Positions 13,672 to 26,307 of a DNA stretch of 64,000 bases are shown piece by piece. A program made the translations under genes and the position numbers. The notes below the pieces were generated by a model that searched no databases, had not been told where the DNA came from, and saw only the letters and a program-made list of their open reading frames with translations. The stretch is from Nyssa sinensis. Its lineage: Eukaryota; Streptophyta; Magnoliopsida; Cornales; Nyssaceae. Where the stretch lies: positions 124,001-188,000 of the forward strand of contig VIRR01000548.1 in NCBI GenBank assembly GCA_008638375.1, given 5' to 3'. Position 1 is the stretch's first letter; every line of letters starts with the position of its first letter.

Positions 13672-16498
13672 CAAGTGGTATCAAAGTCGTCATGTCTAGA
13701 ATCATAGGCTGTGTTTTTTCTGATGATAAAATTTCATATTATTATATGAATTTTCAAATTAAAAGAATTCATGGATTATTTTGAAGCATGAAATTCGTAT
13801 GAAATTGATTGGCAAAATTGATCATCTTTTTCCATGAAATTGATTGAGATATTATGGGGTTTTTGTAGATTATAATCATATAATCAATCTAAACAATTTG
13901 GTTTTGATCCAATAGCAATTAGAACTCTAATTTTCGGATTACCGCACATGCATTTGAGGGATTTTGATTAATTCCTTCATAATGAATGAGTTTCGATTCA
14001 AATTGATACAGGGCTTTTGTTGCCCATGAAAATCTGATCTTGAGGATGTTGTTTTTAATTAGTATGAATCATTCTATGTTATGATTTTGAAAGTTGTCTT
14101 CTGTAGAAGCGAAACCCAACAGATGTGGTTTAGATTGATTTTGATCATGAAAACTTCAATTGTCTTTAAAATGTGTTAATGTAATTTAATTACATGAAAT
14201 ATATGTATTCAATGAGGGAAACTATGAAAAATAGTGGGTAATTTTTTTGGCAGCCGAAAAGGCTTGAGGCCATAAATTCCAGTTGTATACAGATCAATTT
14301 TTTATGATCTCAATGAAATTAGACACGCTTGATCACGGGCTACAAAAGCCCTAAAGTTTGGAATCTCCAAAAGTATCACAGTGCAATGAATTAGGAATTT
14401 TAAGTCTAGAAATTATTTTTAACGCATTTATTTATATTGTGCATAAAGTTTTGAAAAAACTATTTTGATTCCAATTTATGGAATCAATTATGTTGCCTCT
14501 TGTTATCAATGAACTTGTAAATTATTTATTTTGTCTTATGTCATATGGGATGACATTGTGGGTCATGACCATTATTAGTTTTGGTTTCGGGTCAAAATAA
14601 TAATGATTTAGTTACACATTAATTTTTTTAGAAAGAACTAGTGTCATCTTGTATAATGTGCCGCTAAAGAGTTGTGTTATCCAGTAAAGTGATAAAGTAT
14701 AGTGGTGTCAATGTTTTGAGATTTTACATAAAGGAATGCCATATTATATTATTGTTTATGAATATGGTTGTAGTAAACCCATATGTTAATATATTTTACA
14801 TCCTCAAAATATGGAATGTTATTTTCATTGACACTATTTGAGCACATATATACATAGATATGCTAATGCAATTTTTAAGTATAATTTGCTCAAAAATTTT
14901 GAAAACAAAATGGGCATAAAGTGGTAGTCATATTGTTATGGGTTACATGTCACATGATGATTATGCTTTTACGAAGTGGGCTGATCTTCATGGTTTCATA
15001 GGTGCACTTAAATTTTATATTTTAAATAAATTAAAGAAAGTATACATATATTTGATTTAGGATTGCAGTTGTATCAAGGATCCAAACGGGTCGTGATCAT
15101 CTCCCTAGGAGGGTTATCACTTGGTGGGGTAGAGTAGATGTTTTGAGTTTCACGCGTTAAAGGGTTCTTCTTGCCTCGAAGATGTTAGACTTTTCGAAGA
15201 CTTGTGTTAGTTGTCTATCTGGATTAACATACAGTAGAGAGGACTTATACCAAGTTGTGGTCTCTTGCTCCTAAGATGTATTGCAATGACACACCTACTC
15301 TCACAAGATTTGGACTTGTACCAATTTACTTAGACAAATCTAGATAAATCTAATTAATTTTCAGTTAATTGGATTACGGTTATTTTTCAGATAATCGCAT
15401 AAATGTTAGTTAACTGATATGCTAGTATTGTTTTTGTTGTGCAAGTTAAGTGACTAATGAAAGATTATGTATGCTACTATTTCATACCTCTACAATTTTT
15501 TATTATCTGCAATTTAATTGTTCTGGTGAGAACAATTTAGTAGAGTGATTTTCATTCTCGATAAAGTTTTTGGTATTATAGGTGTACACCACAGTTATAA
15601 ATTTTATGAATATTATTGATTCATTGCCTAATTGATTAGATATATTAAGTCATATTTAGGAGTCAAACTTGTTAATTATGATTCGATATCATCCGAGTAT
15701 AATTGATTATTTGACTAAGTTTTAAATAAGCATATTTAAGATAATTGGCATATTTTGGTTTAGATTAAGAATTAAATTATGTTGAACATGATTCTTAGTG
15801 TGTGTCACTTGTTAATTTAGGTCTTTATAAAGTTGGTATTCGCATAATTTTTGCAAACTTATATTGTGACGCATAGAAAAGTTACAACTCTTTTATTGGT
15901 TTTCAAGAAAATTATGAGGAAGGCTCTATTGAGATTGATAATTTTCTCTTCATCAGAATTTTATAGGTTTATTTTCAAATTGTTACTCATTTTGTAAAAG
16001 ATCCTAGTATACTCGATATAAATCTTTTTTGGGAATTTAAGTTTAAAACTCGTATTATGTTTGAGAACATTTCCCTTATAAGAAGTAATAAGAGTTGTTC
16101 CTTAAACATTTTATATTGATACTATTATTATAAATATTTGTAAAATTAGTGGAAATTATTTACCTCGTAAAGATACTTGGAGGAAATACATATGCTTGTC
16201 TCAACACTTTTGTTGATATGTATATCACCAAGGTTTTCAAGATTTAAAGATCAGCTTTATATTTATATTACCATTTCTCAATTATTCTTGATATTAACTT
16301 CCTAGTATGTTTTGGTTATAGTTGACAAGATAATTTATTTTCAGACACACTAAAGTTTATAATCTAGTCAAAAAGTATCTATTTTATTGATATGAACTGC
16401 AAAAGCAACATGTATGTTAAAGTTGCATATAAAATGCAATTGAAAGTGTTTTATTGATAGACTCATATGACTAGTTTGAGTTTTAAGCAGTGTGTTTT
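13672..16498 (+). other. Non-coding interior of a degraded LTR element
   Basis: No open frame above 60 codons and no recognisable retroelement domain. It is flanked by the LTR-like repeat on the left and a second LTR-like segment on the right. It may be a long non-autonomous internal region or fully decayed coding sequence. Confidence 0.35.
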
Positions 16499-17262
16499 GT
16501 TGGAATACACTTAGTTTCTTACACATGTACAAATGTTTAATGTATTTTTACACATTTTGTGCATCTAGTTTGGGCCTCTTGGAGGCTTGCATGTGACATA
16601 TAATGTAAAGTTTTGTGATAGATAATTTATTATTTTCATTAAGAGAGAATTAAAAAGGGTTACAATTCAAATTAAATTAGAAAGAATTCTAATTTGTAAT
16701 ACTTTTTAGTATTAACTTCTACAACCATATTAGTATAAACCTTAGGGGTCTCACACAAAACGGTGATGTGGAATTTGAATAATTAAACGGGACATATTTA
16801 ATATTAAGAGTTAATAGTAATAGTTTTGTAATTTAGTCAAACACTAGTATGACTAGGGTTAGGGTTACGTTTATAATAATTATGACATGTAGAGACAAAA
16901 GATAGAAACTTTTCTCTCTACCCTAGAGCAGGCTGTGCAACCCACCCCCCCCCCCCCCCCAACTCTCCCTCTCTCTAGCTGTCTCTCTCTATCTTCTTCA
17001 AGAGTTGAAGAATCCAATTGAAACTTTAGAGTTTCCTCAAGTTTAGGATTCACCTATGTGGATACGCTTAGAGAACAGATGCATATATGGTTATTGTCAA
17101 TCGTTTAAAAGGTTTTGAAAAGTGTAGTACAAAGGTAACTATGATAAAAAATTCTTGTACCATTATGAATATTTTGTATACATCATAGACTAATCATAAG
17201 ATGAGGAAATTAATTAATTTAAAATTTTAATTTTGCTATGCATAGGATGCATAATGATTCAT
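16499..17262 (+). mobile_element. Probable copia-type 5' LTR followed by PBS
   Basis: It starts TGTTGGAATACAC, typical of many plant copia LTRs, and ends near ATGATTCA. About six bases further on is TGGTACTAGAGCCAAAG (from about 17268), two mismatches from the initiator-Met PBS. A C16 run (16945-16960) and a CT-rich tract resemble the transcribed leader of such LTRs. No matching 3' LTR is visible. Confidence 0.4.
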
Positions 17263-17637
17263 TTTAGTGGTACTAGAGCCAAAGTCTGTGATTAATAAAA
17301 AATATTATAATTATTGTTATAACATTGGTTTATTATGAATAAATATGAATTTTGTGATTATAATATGTAAGAGTTACATGATGGTTTGAAATATTTTAGT
17401 TTTGAATGTAAGATGTTTTCAAAACTCTAATATCAATATAGGCAAACAGAGTGGAAAAATGTAAGATTTTTTACACGAGTGGAATAACATATCTCATTAC
17501 ATTTTATATTTATGAAACACCAGTTTAATTAGATTGTTTGATTGGAAGAGAGTAAACTGGGTGAGCTCAATTTATTGATAGTGATCATGAAGATACATTA
17601 AGTTTGGTGCACCTTAACTATGTGTTATCGCTTAGGG

Positions 17638-17828
17638 CATTGATATAGATTTTATAATTAAGTGTGGACCTTTTATTATCATTTCTTTATGGGTCAAGAC
17701 TTGTGCTTGGGTTATAAAATTAGGGATTGGTCCCTTCTCTCGCTCAACTAGTTGTACTTTTTCATTAAACTGAGCAACCTAAAGCAGAGAAGAGAGTTCA
17801 AAGCCTTTCCCATCTCCTTGTAGATAGA
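17638..17828 (+). repeat. Second copy of the 13325 LTR-like repeat
   Basis: Direct repeat of 13325-13510, truncated after CTCCTTGTAGATAGAG. With the left copy it brackets a 4.3-kb interval that includes the nested LTR-like segment at 16499. It is probably the remnant 3' terminal repeat of the same old element. Confidence 0.4.
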
Positions 17829-19378
17829 GTAGTATCGCACATATCATTAGAAACTAAAGAATGTCGAATTATTAGGAATAGCAACAGGACGGGTTTGAGA
17901 CAGGAGACCTTTTCCCTAACCCGGTCACATGAAAAAAAGTCTCTCCCCAAATCCATTTAAACCCCATGATAAGCGGGGACGGGTCCTCATTTATTTTTAA
18001 ATTTTTAGTTACTTATTTGTATTTATTTTATTAAATTAATTGTAATTAACACATTTCAAACAAAACATTTAACTCTATCAAGTTTGTATAAAATTCTAAT
18101 GAGTGACTAAAAAATATCATTATAAACAGGGGTTAAGGAAGAATTCTTGCCTCAATGGGGGAAACTTTAACTCAGTAATAAAATTAAATTAAATTATGTG
18201 AAATCCAAAAAATGTAATGGTTACTACATGTATTTTGAATATATAAAAAGAACAAAAATTTAAAAGTTTGATCGTTACATTTGCACCCAAAAAAAAAAAA
18301 AAGAATAAGATGAATCCAACAAACTGTAATTTTTCTGTTATGACTAAAAAAAATTAAAGCATTCGCAAATCTTTCACCTAGGATTTACATCCCTTAGGCA
18401 TATTTTATATAATTTATACTATTGCATATAAAAAGTATGTGCACATGATTTTAACATTGCTTTTATAAAAATTTTAATTCTTATGTCAAATTCCTATACA
18501 AGAATCTTTATAACTATTCTCGAACTCCGATACAACAGATACAAACCTCTCTTTATTTTAAGGACTCTCAATCTCTCTCTTTTATTTCTAACTTTTATTA
18601 ATGGCTCTTAAAGTTGTCATATGAATTAATTTAGCAATTTTATATTTGAACGAGTTTTGGGACAAAAACTAACGATAATTATTTACTTGGAATTCATATA
18701 CCTTCTAAGATCATTTGAAAGCACTTTTACTCCACTTTTCAAGTCAATTATTTTTCAAACAGCCTTAATTTTTACGTATAAAAAACGTAAAGGAAAGTAA
18801 TATTAAAAACTCTTGTATGATGTGTCTTCCAATGGAAATTTGAACCAAAAAATCTAAAATGAAAAAGAAAGAATTATATAAATATATATCCATGTTTATA
18901 ATACATCAAGCGGGTGTAACTAAATTACATCAATTATAGTTATTAGGATGTAAAATCTCACCTCAAAATTTTTCCTTTTTTATATTCCATGTTAGACCTC
19001 CAACTCTTCAATAACCTCAAACAAATATAAATGTTTTAACTTAATTATTTAATCATCTAATTTTTTTTTTTTCACTGTCTATCCCCAAATATAACTAATT
19101 AGATAATTTGTAAAACAAACTCATTTGGGGGCAAGGTTTAAAAAATTTATTTAGTGGGGGAAAAATTTAAAATTTTTTGAAAACCTCTACAATATTAAAT
19201 TAACCACAACATTTTTCAAAAATTTCAGTAATTTTAGCCGATTAGTAATTATGATTGACAACTTTGTTACATTGATCAAAAATCAATGATGAGCCATGAT
19301 ATTAAGCAAACTCGTAAACAAATATAAATGCATGAAAAAACATTTGATGCAAACTATGATGATGCAGGACCAAGTATA
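17829..19378. other. Intergenic DNA, no gene seen
   Basis: A/T-rich. A short GC-richer patch at 17880-17990 (GCGGGGACGGG words) looks like a dispersed plant repeat. A fragment of the tandem repeat that follows is present at about 18895-18935. Confidence 0.5.
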
Positions 19379-19860
19379 ATGAGTGCAAAAAAATAATAAG
19401 AATAGTACCGTAAGATTGCAAGAGTTTGACTTAAGAGCAAAAGATTATGTGTAATCTTTGGCACCCAACCTCCAAGGATCTGAGAAATTATCAAAATTTA
19501 GTGTTGGAATCCTAGATCACATAAGTGTGAAATTATAGTACATCAAGAGGGTGTAACTAAATTACAAAAAAATAATAAAAATGGTACTGACCGTGAGATT
19601 GAAAGAACCTGATTTGAGAGCAAAAGATTATGTGTAATCTTTGGCACACAACTTCCAAGGATATGAGAAATTATCAAAATTTAGTATTGGAATCCTAGAT
19701 CACGTAAGTGTGAAATGATAATACATTAAGAGAGTGTAACTAAATTACAAGAAAATAATAAGAATAATACTCACCGTAAAATTGTACGTGTCTGACTTTG
19801 AGAGCAAAAGACTGTGTAATCTTTAGAAGAATGAGAGGATCAAAAGAAGAAGATAAAGAG
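19379..19860 (-). repeat. Three ~180-bp tandem copies, 5'-UTR-like (R4)
   Basis: Units begin near 19387, 19566 and 19748. Each contains the inverted repeat AAAGATTATGTGTAATCTTT or a decayed form. Related single copies lie at 21480-21650 and 27320-27590. Read on the minus strand, the outermost copy has a CT-rich leader followed by ACG|GTGAGTATT, an excellent splice donor (intron would begin at 19774). The layout suggests the 5' untranslated exon of a minus-strand gene, possibly the CNL 6.6 kb downstream. Confidence 0.45.
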
Positions 19861-20059
19861 AATTCAGTGCTGGTTCATGATTTCCTCTTGTGGGAGGTTG
19901 GAATAAATAATTAATAAGGAAAACAAAAAAGTCATAATAAAACAAAACAGGAAATAGTTGGGCTATTTTTTTAGATCCTACAAAGATTAGTTGGATTCCA
20001 CCTTTTTCCAATGAAAATAATGATTTAAAAAAATAAAAATAAAAAAATCATATCTAGAG

Positions 20060-20545
20060 ACAAGAACTGTGCTATTTCCTTTGAGACCCACGAAAAAAAA
20101 CCACACATGCGCTTGTCTGCTCTGTCGTGAGTTTACCGACCACGAATTCTTCAAAGAAATGGCCACATTCTTCAAAGAAATTGGTTAATTTACTGATTTG
20201 ACTGTCGAAAAGTCTTTGTCAACAACACACAACACTATCTCATAACTCTTCTTTATAGTCTTTTTTTCTTGTTTAGTGTGTAGTGTTCAGACATTTGAGA
20301 CGTATCACTCACGCATCATGTAAGCGTTGAAAAGTCAATTGCCCTATGAGTCTTCATTAGCGCTATTAATGGTAGTACACCGTTGCGGTTGTTGGTACCA
20401 TAGAAAAATTGCTCCATAGGTACGACAAGCAGGTCCAGCCCTGCATGTAGTCCTCCATTCTGCCTGACCACTACCTCCATAGCTGTATCCCACCTTTTTT
20501 CAATTAAATTAATGATTTAAAAAAATAATTAAAAAAAAAATATCA
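20060..20545. repeat. Locally duplicated modules R2 + R1
   Basis: R2 is recognised by GAGCACGAATTCTTCAAAG followed by AATGGCCACATTC; R1 by TTTGAGACGTATCACTCACG and, further on, CAGGTCCAGCCCTGCAT. R1 recurs at 23862-24225, 28075-28370, 54870-55245 and in part at 59975-60110. R2 recurs at 21040-21350, 24310-24445, 26107-26250, 28835-28975, 55385-55515 and 60250-60360. Open frames through these modules are not conserved between copies, so they look regulatory or relic rather than coding. Confidence 0.7.
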
Positions 20546-20599
20546 TAATAAAACAAAACAGGAACTAGTTGGGCTATTTTCTTGGGATAAATTTTGAAG

Positions 20600-20960
20600 T
20601 AAAGTTAAGAAAATATATATATATATATTTTAGTTTAAAATTATTTATGAAATTAAGATTGTTTTAAAATTATCTTTCTAAAAAATATATTTTTATTAAA
20701 AAATTATCTTTTAAAAAAACGTTTTTAAAAACATTTTTATAAAAAATAATTTCAAACCATTTTTTTTTCTTTAAATCGTCTTTTAAAAAGCAGTTTTTAA
20801 AAAAAATTTATTAAAATTTTTTTTAAAAAAAAGTTGTTTTAAAAGATAATTTCAAATAAATTTTTTTAAAAGAAATTTTTACAAATAATTCTAATTAATA
20901 AATAAATTTATTATAATTTTATTTTTAAAAATTTAAATAACTCTATTTTGATAAAAAAAA
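20600..20960. other. Low-complexity T/A tract rich in TTTTAAAA hairpins
   Basis: Runs of T and A alternate so that many short self-complementary arms are possible. A similar tract is at 28400-28720, next to another copy of the R1 and R2 modules, so it belongs to the same duplicated unit. Confidence 0.55.
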
Positions 20961-21039
20961 ATTCGATTAGCTGTATTCCACCTTTTTCTCAATGAAATAA
21001 TGATTTAGAAAAATAAAAACAAAAATGTCATATCAAGAG

Positions 21040-21360
21040 GCAACAAACTGTACTATTTCCTTGGCAATTGGGACCCCCCGAGCAAATCTACACCCAATAA
21101 TCTTAGTCTTAGTTTTATATTTTATTAAAATTATTTATTTTTATGAGTTAACAGTATTGTATTGGTTAAATATTATATAAAATCATATGATAGTGTAATA
21201 TTCAATCAATATAAGACTGTTAACTCGTAAAGATAAATACTTTTAATAGAATTTTTAAGTAAACCGAACATGTACTTGTCTGTTTTATCACGAGTTTACT
21301 GAGCACGAATTCATCAGAGAAATGGCCACATTCATCTTCTTTGGGTCCAACCAAGAGCAT
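21040..21360. repeat. Module R2 copy
   Basis: Contains the R2 core (GAGTTTACTGAGCACGAATT) interrupted in the middle by about 180 bp of unrelated A/T-rich sequence. Confidence 0.6.
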
Positions 21361-21479
21361 CATAAATATGCATTACTTTGTATGTGTGTAACTGTGTGCG
21401 TTTCTTTATTAATTAATCATAGTTGGAAGGGTTTAATAACAAAATTAAAAAGAAAAAAAATAAAATAATAATAAAAATA

Positions 21480-21680
21480 GTACTGATCGTGAAATTGAAA
21501 GAGACTCACTTGAAAACAAAGATTATGTGTAATCTTTTGAAGGATGAGAAGATTCAAAGAAGAAGATAAAGAGAATCGACTACTGGTTCATGATTTTCTC
21601 ATTTGTAAGGTTGGAATAAAGTTATTAAGTATAGAAAAAAATTCTAAGTGACAGTGCCAGATCGGGAGGACAAGAAAGGC
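21480..21680 (-). repeat. 5'-UTR-like module R4, single copy
   Basis: Carries the AAAGATTATGTGTAATCTTT hairpin and the CT-rich leader (minus strand) seen at 19379-19860. At the position of the putative splice donor this copy reads ACGATCAGT, so the donor is lost. Confidence 0.5.
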
Positions 21681-22806
21681 CTTGTCTCTTCCCAAAATTT
21701 TGATATTTCTATCATTAATTTTGTTAAAATATTTTAATAAAATAATATTTGACCTCTTTTTTTTTTTGTTTTGAATGTGTTTAATCTTTTTATTTAAATT
21801 TTAACGAAAAATTATGATGAATAATGTTATTTGATAAACTAATTTAATATATTTAGCATTACTCCTAAAAGAAAAAAAAAACAAATAAGACTAATAAATA
21901 TAATGTGATAAAATAAAAATAAGTTATTTATCTAAAATTTATTTTTAAATAAAATAAAAAAACTTTTAAAAAAATTAAAATAAATTGGTCAAAATTAAAA
22001 AAATACAAATGAATAAATAAATAATTTTATCATTTTAAATAAAAAAATTAACTAAAAAATATTTATATATTTTTAAATAAAATAAAAATATTAATATAAT
22101 TTCATAAACTAAAGACGTCCTTGTAATTTAACAAAAGAAAAAAAAAAAAAAAAGAAAGGAAAAAAGCAAAAGAAGTAGAAAGATCATAAAATAGTGCAAA
22201 TTTTGTTATTAGTCTTTATGATCAAATGACCCAAGAGAGCAACAAAGAGAGAATTTGATAGATTTAGAATGTATTTGATAGTAATTTTGATATAATTTTT
22301 GAAATTTTTTTTAAAAATTTTATAATTAATATTTTAAAAATTATAAAAATATGTTTGTATATAATAATTTAAATTATAAAAAATAAAAAAAATTAAAATT
22401 AATAACTTGTGAAAAACTATCTCGCATTTTAAAATTTAAAACCTGCATTTAAAAATCTAATCCAACAAACCTTTATTATCTCCAGCAGCCAAACAGGACT
22501 TTGTGCATTTCACGTGGGTGGCTCTGTGTGTGTCACATCAAGCGACATCGAAAACTGAAAGCAAGGTTAATGTTTGTCCTTTGGTAGAATGATAAAAGCA
22601 CGCATCGCCCAACCCAGCACCGACCAAGTCTGACAGGTCTTTATAACAAAAGAAACAGCAAGTCATTGTTGGCTTGTAAAGCACTCTCATCCATTTCACC
22701 CTACCCCACTCACAGAAGAAAAGTCACGTTTGGCTGTAAGCACTCCAAAAATCAATCTTGAAGCCTTGAACAACCAATTCCCTGTAACCAGAAAAATACC
22801 CTCTCA

Positions 22807-22850
<44 letters not shown>

Positions 22851-23240
22851 AGCTTGAACTGCACTTAGATAAAAATATAAAATTTCACATTTTTTTAGGG
22901 ACAAACTTCATTCCAACTTCGATAAGGTTTACATACGATAAATTTTATACTTTTAAAATAATATAAAATTTTACACTTTCAAAATCAGTGAGTCTTTAAT
23001 TACCCATGCTTCAAATACTAATTACTTTTTATTTCTTTTACAAAATCCTAGACTATTGAAAGTCAGTTTTAAAAATTCAATAAAAATAAATACAATTGAA
23101 ATTTTTTTCAATTTTTATGAAACTATAAAATTTACACGTTTTTGTTAAGACGAAATCTTTCACCAAAAAATTATGAGTATCTGAATTTTAAAATTTTCAA
23201 TATTATTGCGATACAAATTTGATATTCACAACACTTAACT
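21681..23240. other. Intergenic A/T-rich DNA with (AT)n at 22811-22848
   Basis: No gene is supported. The 38-bp (AT)n microsatellite is the only sharp feature. Confidence 0.5.
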
Positions 23241-24480
23241 ACCTAAGAAGATATAAATTAGCAATGCCCATTTGACAATTTAACTTTTTTACTTAGAATC
23301 TTGAAAGGTAAAATACTCTAAAAAAAATTCTCTCAAAATTGTGTTTGTGTACTGTAACAAAGATAGTCTTTGTTATTAGTACTATGATTCGCTGCATATA
23401 CAAGAATGGAGTGTAGTGTCCGAACTACTCCTATTAAATAAGAGCTAAATACGTTATTATTTTCAAGCAAGCTGTGATCCGGTTCTGCTCCGTTCAAACC
23501 ATGACATAGTGCTCTGTTATGAATAATAGGCTCAATTCAGATCAAAAGACATAACTCCGACTTACAACAATTGGCAATTCGGCCGATCTGATCGAGTCTG
23601 ATCATATTAGACTAAATCAATTTAATTCAAACATTCCCAAAAGGAAAGAATCCATAATTACAAAATATTATGGAATACTATCCCGTGCAAGGCATCATTC
23701 CTGGCCTAATATCCTCTTATGACCAGAAAATTACCTGCCATCAATGACACGCTATCCTCGCATCAAAGTATCTATTTAAACTTTAATCCTTGCATACACC
23801 AGGTACATGCAATTTTTTATACAAACCCTAACCTCTCTGCATCTTGCCTCACTTCTTCAAGTCATTTTCTGCTTTGACCATCGAAGAGCCTTTGATAATA
23901 CCACAACGGTGCCTCGTAACTCTTGTTAATAGTCTTTTATCGTGTTTGGTGTGTAGTGTTCAGACATTGGAGACGTATCACTCACGCATCAATAATATCA
24001 CGGTGGTCCAATCACCGCAAGTGTCCATAGCATTTTTCAAAAAAAAATTGGAAGAGTCAATTGGCCCTATGAGCGTTCATTAACTGTATTAATGATGGTA
24101 CACTGTTGCGATTGTTGGTACCATAGATACAACAAGCAGGTCCTCTATTCTGCCTGACCATTACCTCCATAGTTGTATCCCACATTTTCTTAATTAAATT
24201 AATGATTTAAAAAAATAATTTAAAAAAAAACAAAAAAGTTATAATAAAAGAAAACAGGAAATAATTGGGCTATTTCTTTTGTTATTAAAAACCAAAAAGT
24301 CATATGAAGAGGCAACAGCTGTGCTATTTCCTTTGGGACCACAAAGAAACCCACACCAGTACTTATCTGTTCTGTCATGACTCTACTGAGCACGAATTCT
24401 TCAAAGAAATGGCCACATTCATCTTCTTTGGGTCCAACCAAGAGCGTCTCCAAACTATTAATTTATAGGAACTATTATTT
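23240..24480. repeat. Composite module R3 + R1 + R2
   Basis: Here the modules appear in uninterrupted order: R3 (23250-23880), R1 (23862-24225), R2 (24310-24445). An A/T-rich tail to about 24700 also matches 26800-26960, 29030-29180 and 55560-55740. This gives the clearest view of the ancestral duplicated unit. The R3 part has no TRIM at the site occupied at 56604. Confidence 0.7.
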
Positions 24481-24699
24481 TCACATTTTTTTAATTCAAT
24501 TTTAAAAAAGTAATTTAATAATTAGTTATTTATATTTTTAAAATTTGTTTGAGTTAAATTTTTATTTAATTATAATTTTTATTTTAATAATTATTATTTA
24601 TCTCAATAGTTCAAATTATTTCAAATGTATAATCTAAATTTGATTTTTTTTTATTTTAATGCTTAAACTACAACAATAGTTTAAAAAAAGTTAGTTGTA

Positions 24700-25887
24700 C
24701 TAAAAAAAAATAGAATTTAATCAATTAGTAATTATGATTGACAACAATGTTAGATTGATCATGCTATAACTATGTCCTAAATTTTTCCCATTAAGAAAAT
24801 CATTAATTGAACACTGCTAAATGATGTATTCATGTCCAGAAATTTCCTATTGAGAAATGCATTAATAATTCAATGGGATTGAAGCACTGTAACTTTAGAA
24901 TAATCATCAATGATCCCGAGCTTAATATAATAGAAGACTGTTATCTGTCCTCCTTAATTTTAGGAGTCTGTTGAGACTTATTCAAGTTTGTTTTGTCCAA
25001 ACTTTGTTAACTGTACATAACAATCTTAAAAATCAGTTTTAACCTCTCTAGTTTATAGGATTTGTAACAAACTTTTTGGTTACTCTCCTTTTGTATATAT
25101 ATATATAGACACGTTTATTGATTAATGAAAAAAAGAAAGGAAAAGTTTATTCATTCCTAATTCTGTCTTGATATAGTACAATAATTTTTTTTGGAAATAT
25201 ACATGTGATATGGCAAAATTCTTTCTAACTTAGGCTGAACCGATTTTCTTTTTGGGTGCAGTCTTGGGCTTGGCTTAAATCTCAACCAAGCTACTATTTT
25301 TGGAACTCTAAAGTCTAAACCACAAATAAAAGAAAATATTAAATTAAAAGATAAATTATACTAACATTTTCTTAGATTTTTGACCTCTTATTTTTTTTGA
25401 CAAACAAAAAATACTTTCTTTCATTTTTTTTAAAATAATAAAACTATTATTTAATGTTTTTTTTTTTATTTTGACCAATTTTTTAAACTTTTAAATTTTT
25501 TTTTTTAATTCAATAACTTACAAACTATGGACCTATTTTTAATAAAATTTATATATTTAAGCACTAAAAAATGAGATTTATTAAACAAGATCAATATTGA
25601 ATATAAAATTTTAAAAGGAAAAAAAAAATCGATACAAAATTGTAAAATTTTTACTTTAAGTAAAAATATAAGATTTTATATGTTTTAGTAACAAACTTCG
25701 TCCCAATGAAAGTATAAATATTTATATTTTTTCTAAAATTACAAAATTTTACAAATTCATAAAATCCAAAGACGAAACAAAACGTGACCAGACAAACTTG
25801 ACCGCCAAAACAAACCATAGCAAAACTATAAAACATCAACAAATGGAAACCCAGCACCATAGGGATTTAAAGGCTAACCCCCACCTC
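24700..25887. other. Intergenic A/T-rich DNA, no gene seen
   Basis: Contains at about 25290-25345 a fragment matching 1370-1420 of the left duplicated block. No gene is supported. Confidence 0.45.
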
Positions 25888-26106
25888 TGTTAAAAATGGA
25901 GGCCTAGTTCAATCAATTTTTTAAAATTCAGGTACAAAGGAGAGGGATAGTCAATCATTTTAAATAGTATAGAAAGGTTAGAAGCGGGCAATGTGGGACA
26001 AACTAACATGCTTTTTGAACTACATAAAGGGCTAGAGACGGGTGATGTGGGATAAATCAACACGCTCCCTAGATTACATTGCCCCATGAGGGAAGCTAGG
26101 TGAGCG
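25888..26106 (-). mobile_element. Degenerate minus-strand copy of TRIM family 1
   Basis: Read on the minus strand this matches the TRIM at 56604-56953: an LTR-like segment (25888 to about 26010) containing GGGCAATGTGGGACAA. A second, partial LTR end follows (GCTAGAGACGGGTGATGTGG), then the polypurine-type junction and internal sequence (ATTACATTGCCCC, GAGGGAAGCTAGGTGAGCG). Both termini are damaged and I see no target-site duplication. Confidence 0.6.
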
Positions 26107-26250
26107 CTGTGCTATTTCCTTTGAGACCGAGAAAACAAGCAATAGCTGTGCTATTTCCTTTGAGACCCAGAAAAACCACACCAGTGCTCGTCTGTTCTGT
26201 CATTAGTTCACTGATCACGAATTCTTCAAAGAAATGGCCACCCAAGAGAG
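26107..26250. repeat. Module R2 copy
   Basis: R2 core directly abutting the degenerate TRIM. The phrase GTGCTATTTCCTTTGAGACC occurs twice in succession here. Confidence 0.6.
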
Positions 26251-26307
26251 TCTCCAAACGATAAATTTTTTAGAAGTAGTATAGTCATATTTTTTTAATT
26301 TAATTTT

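Noticed and set aside
16855..16872. GGGTTAGGGTTA resembling telomere repeat
   Set aside because: Only two units, and the plant telomere unit is TTTAGGG; it lies inside an LTR-like leader.
24220..24453. 77-codon minus-strand frame across module R2 (METLLVGPKEDECGH)
   Set aside because: The frame opens on a non-conserved start and is broken or shifted in the other R2 copies, so it is unlikely to be coding.
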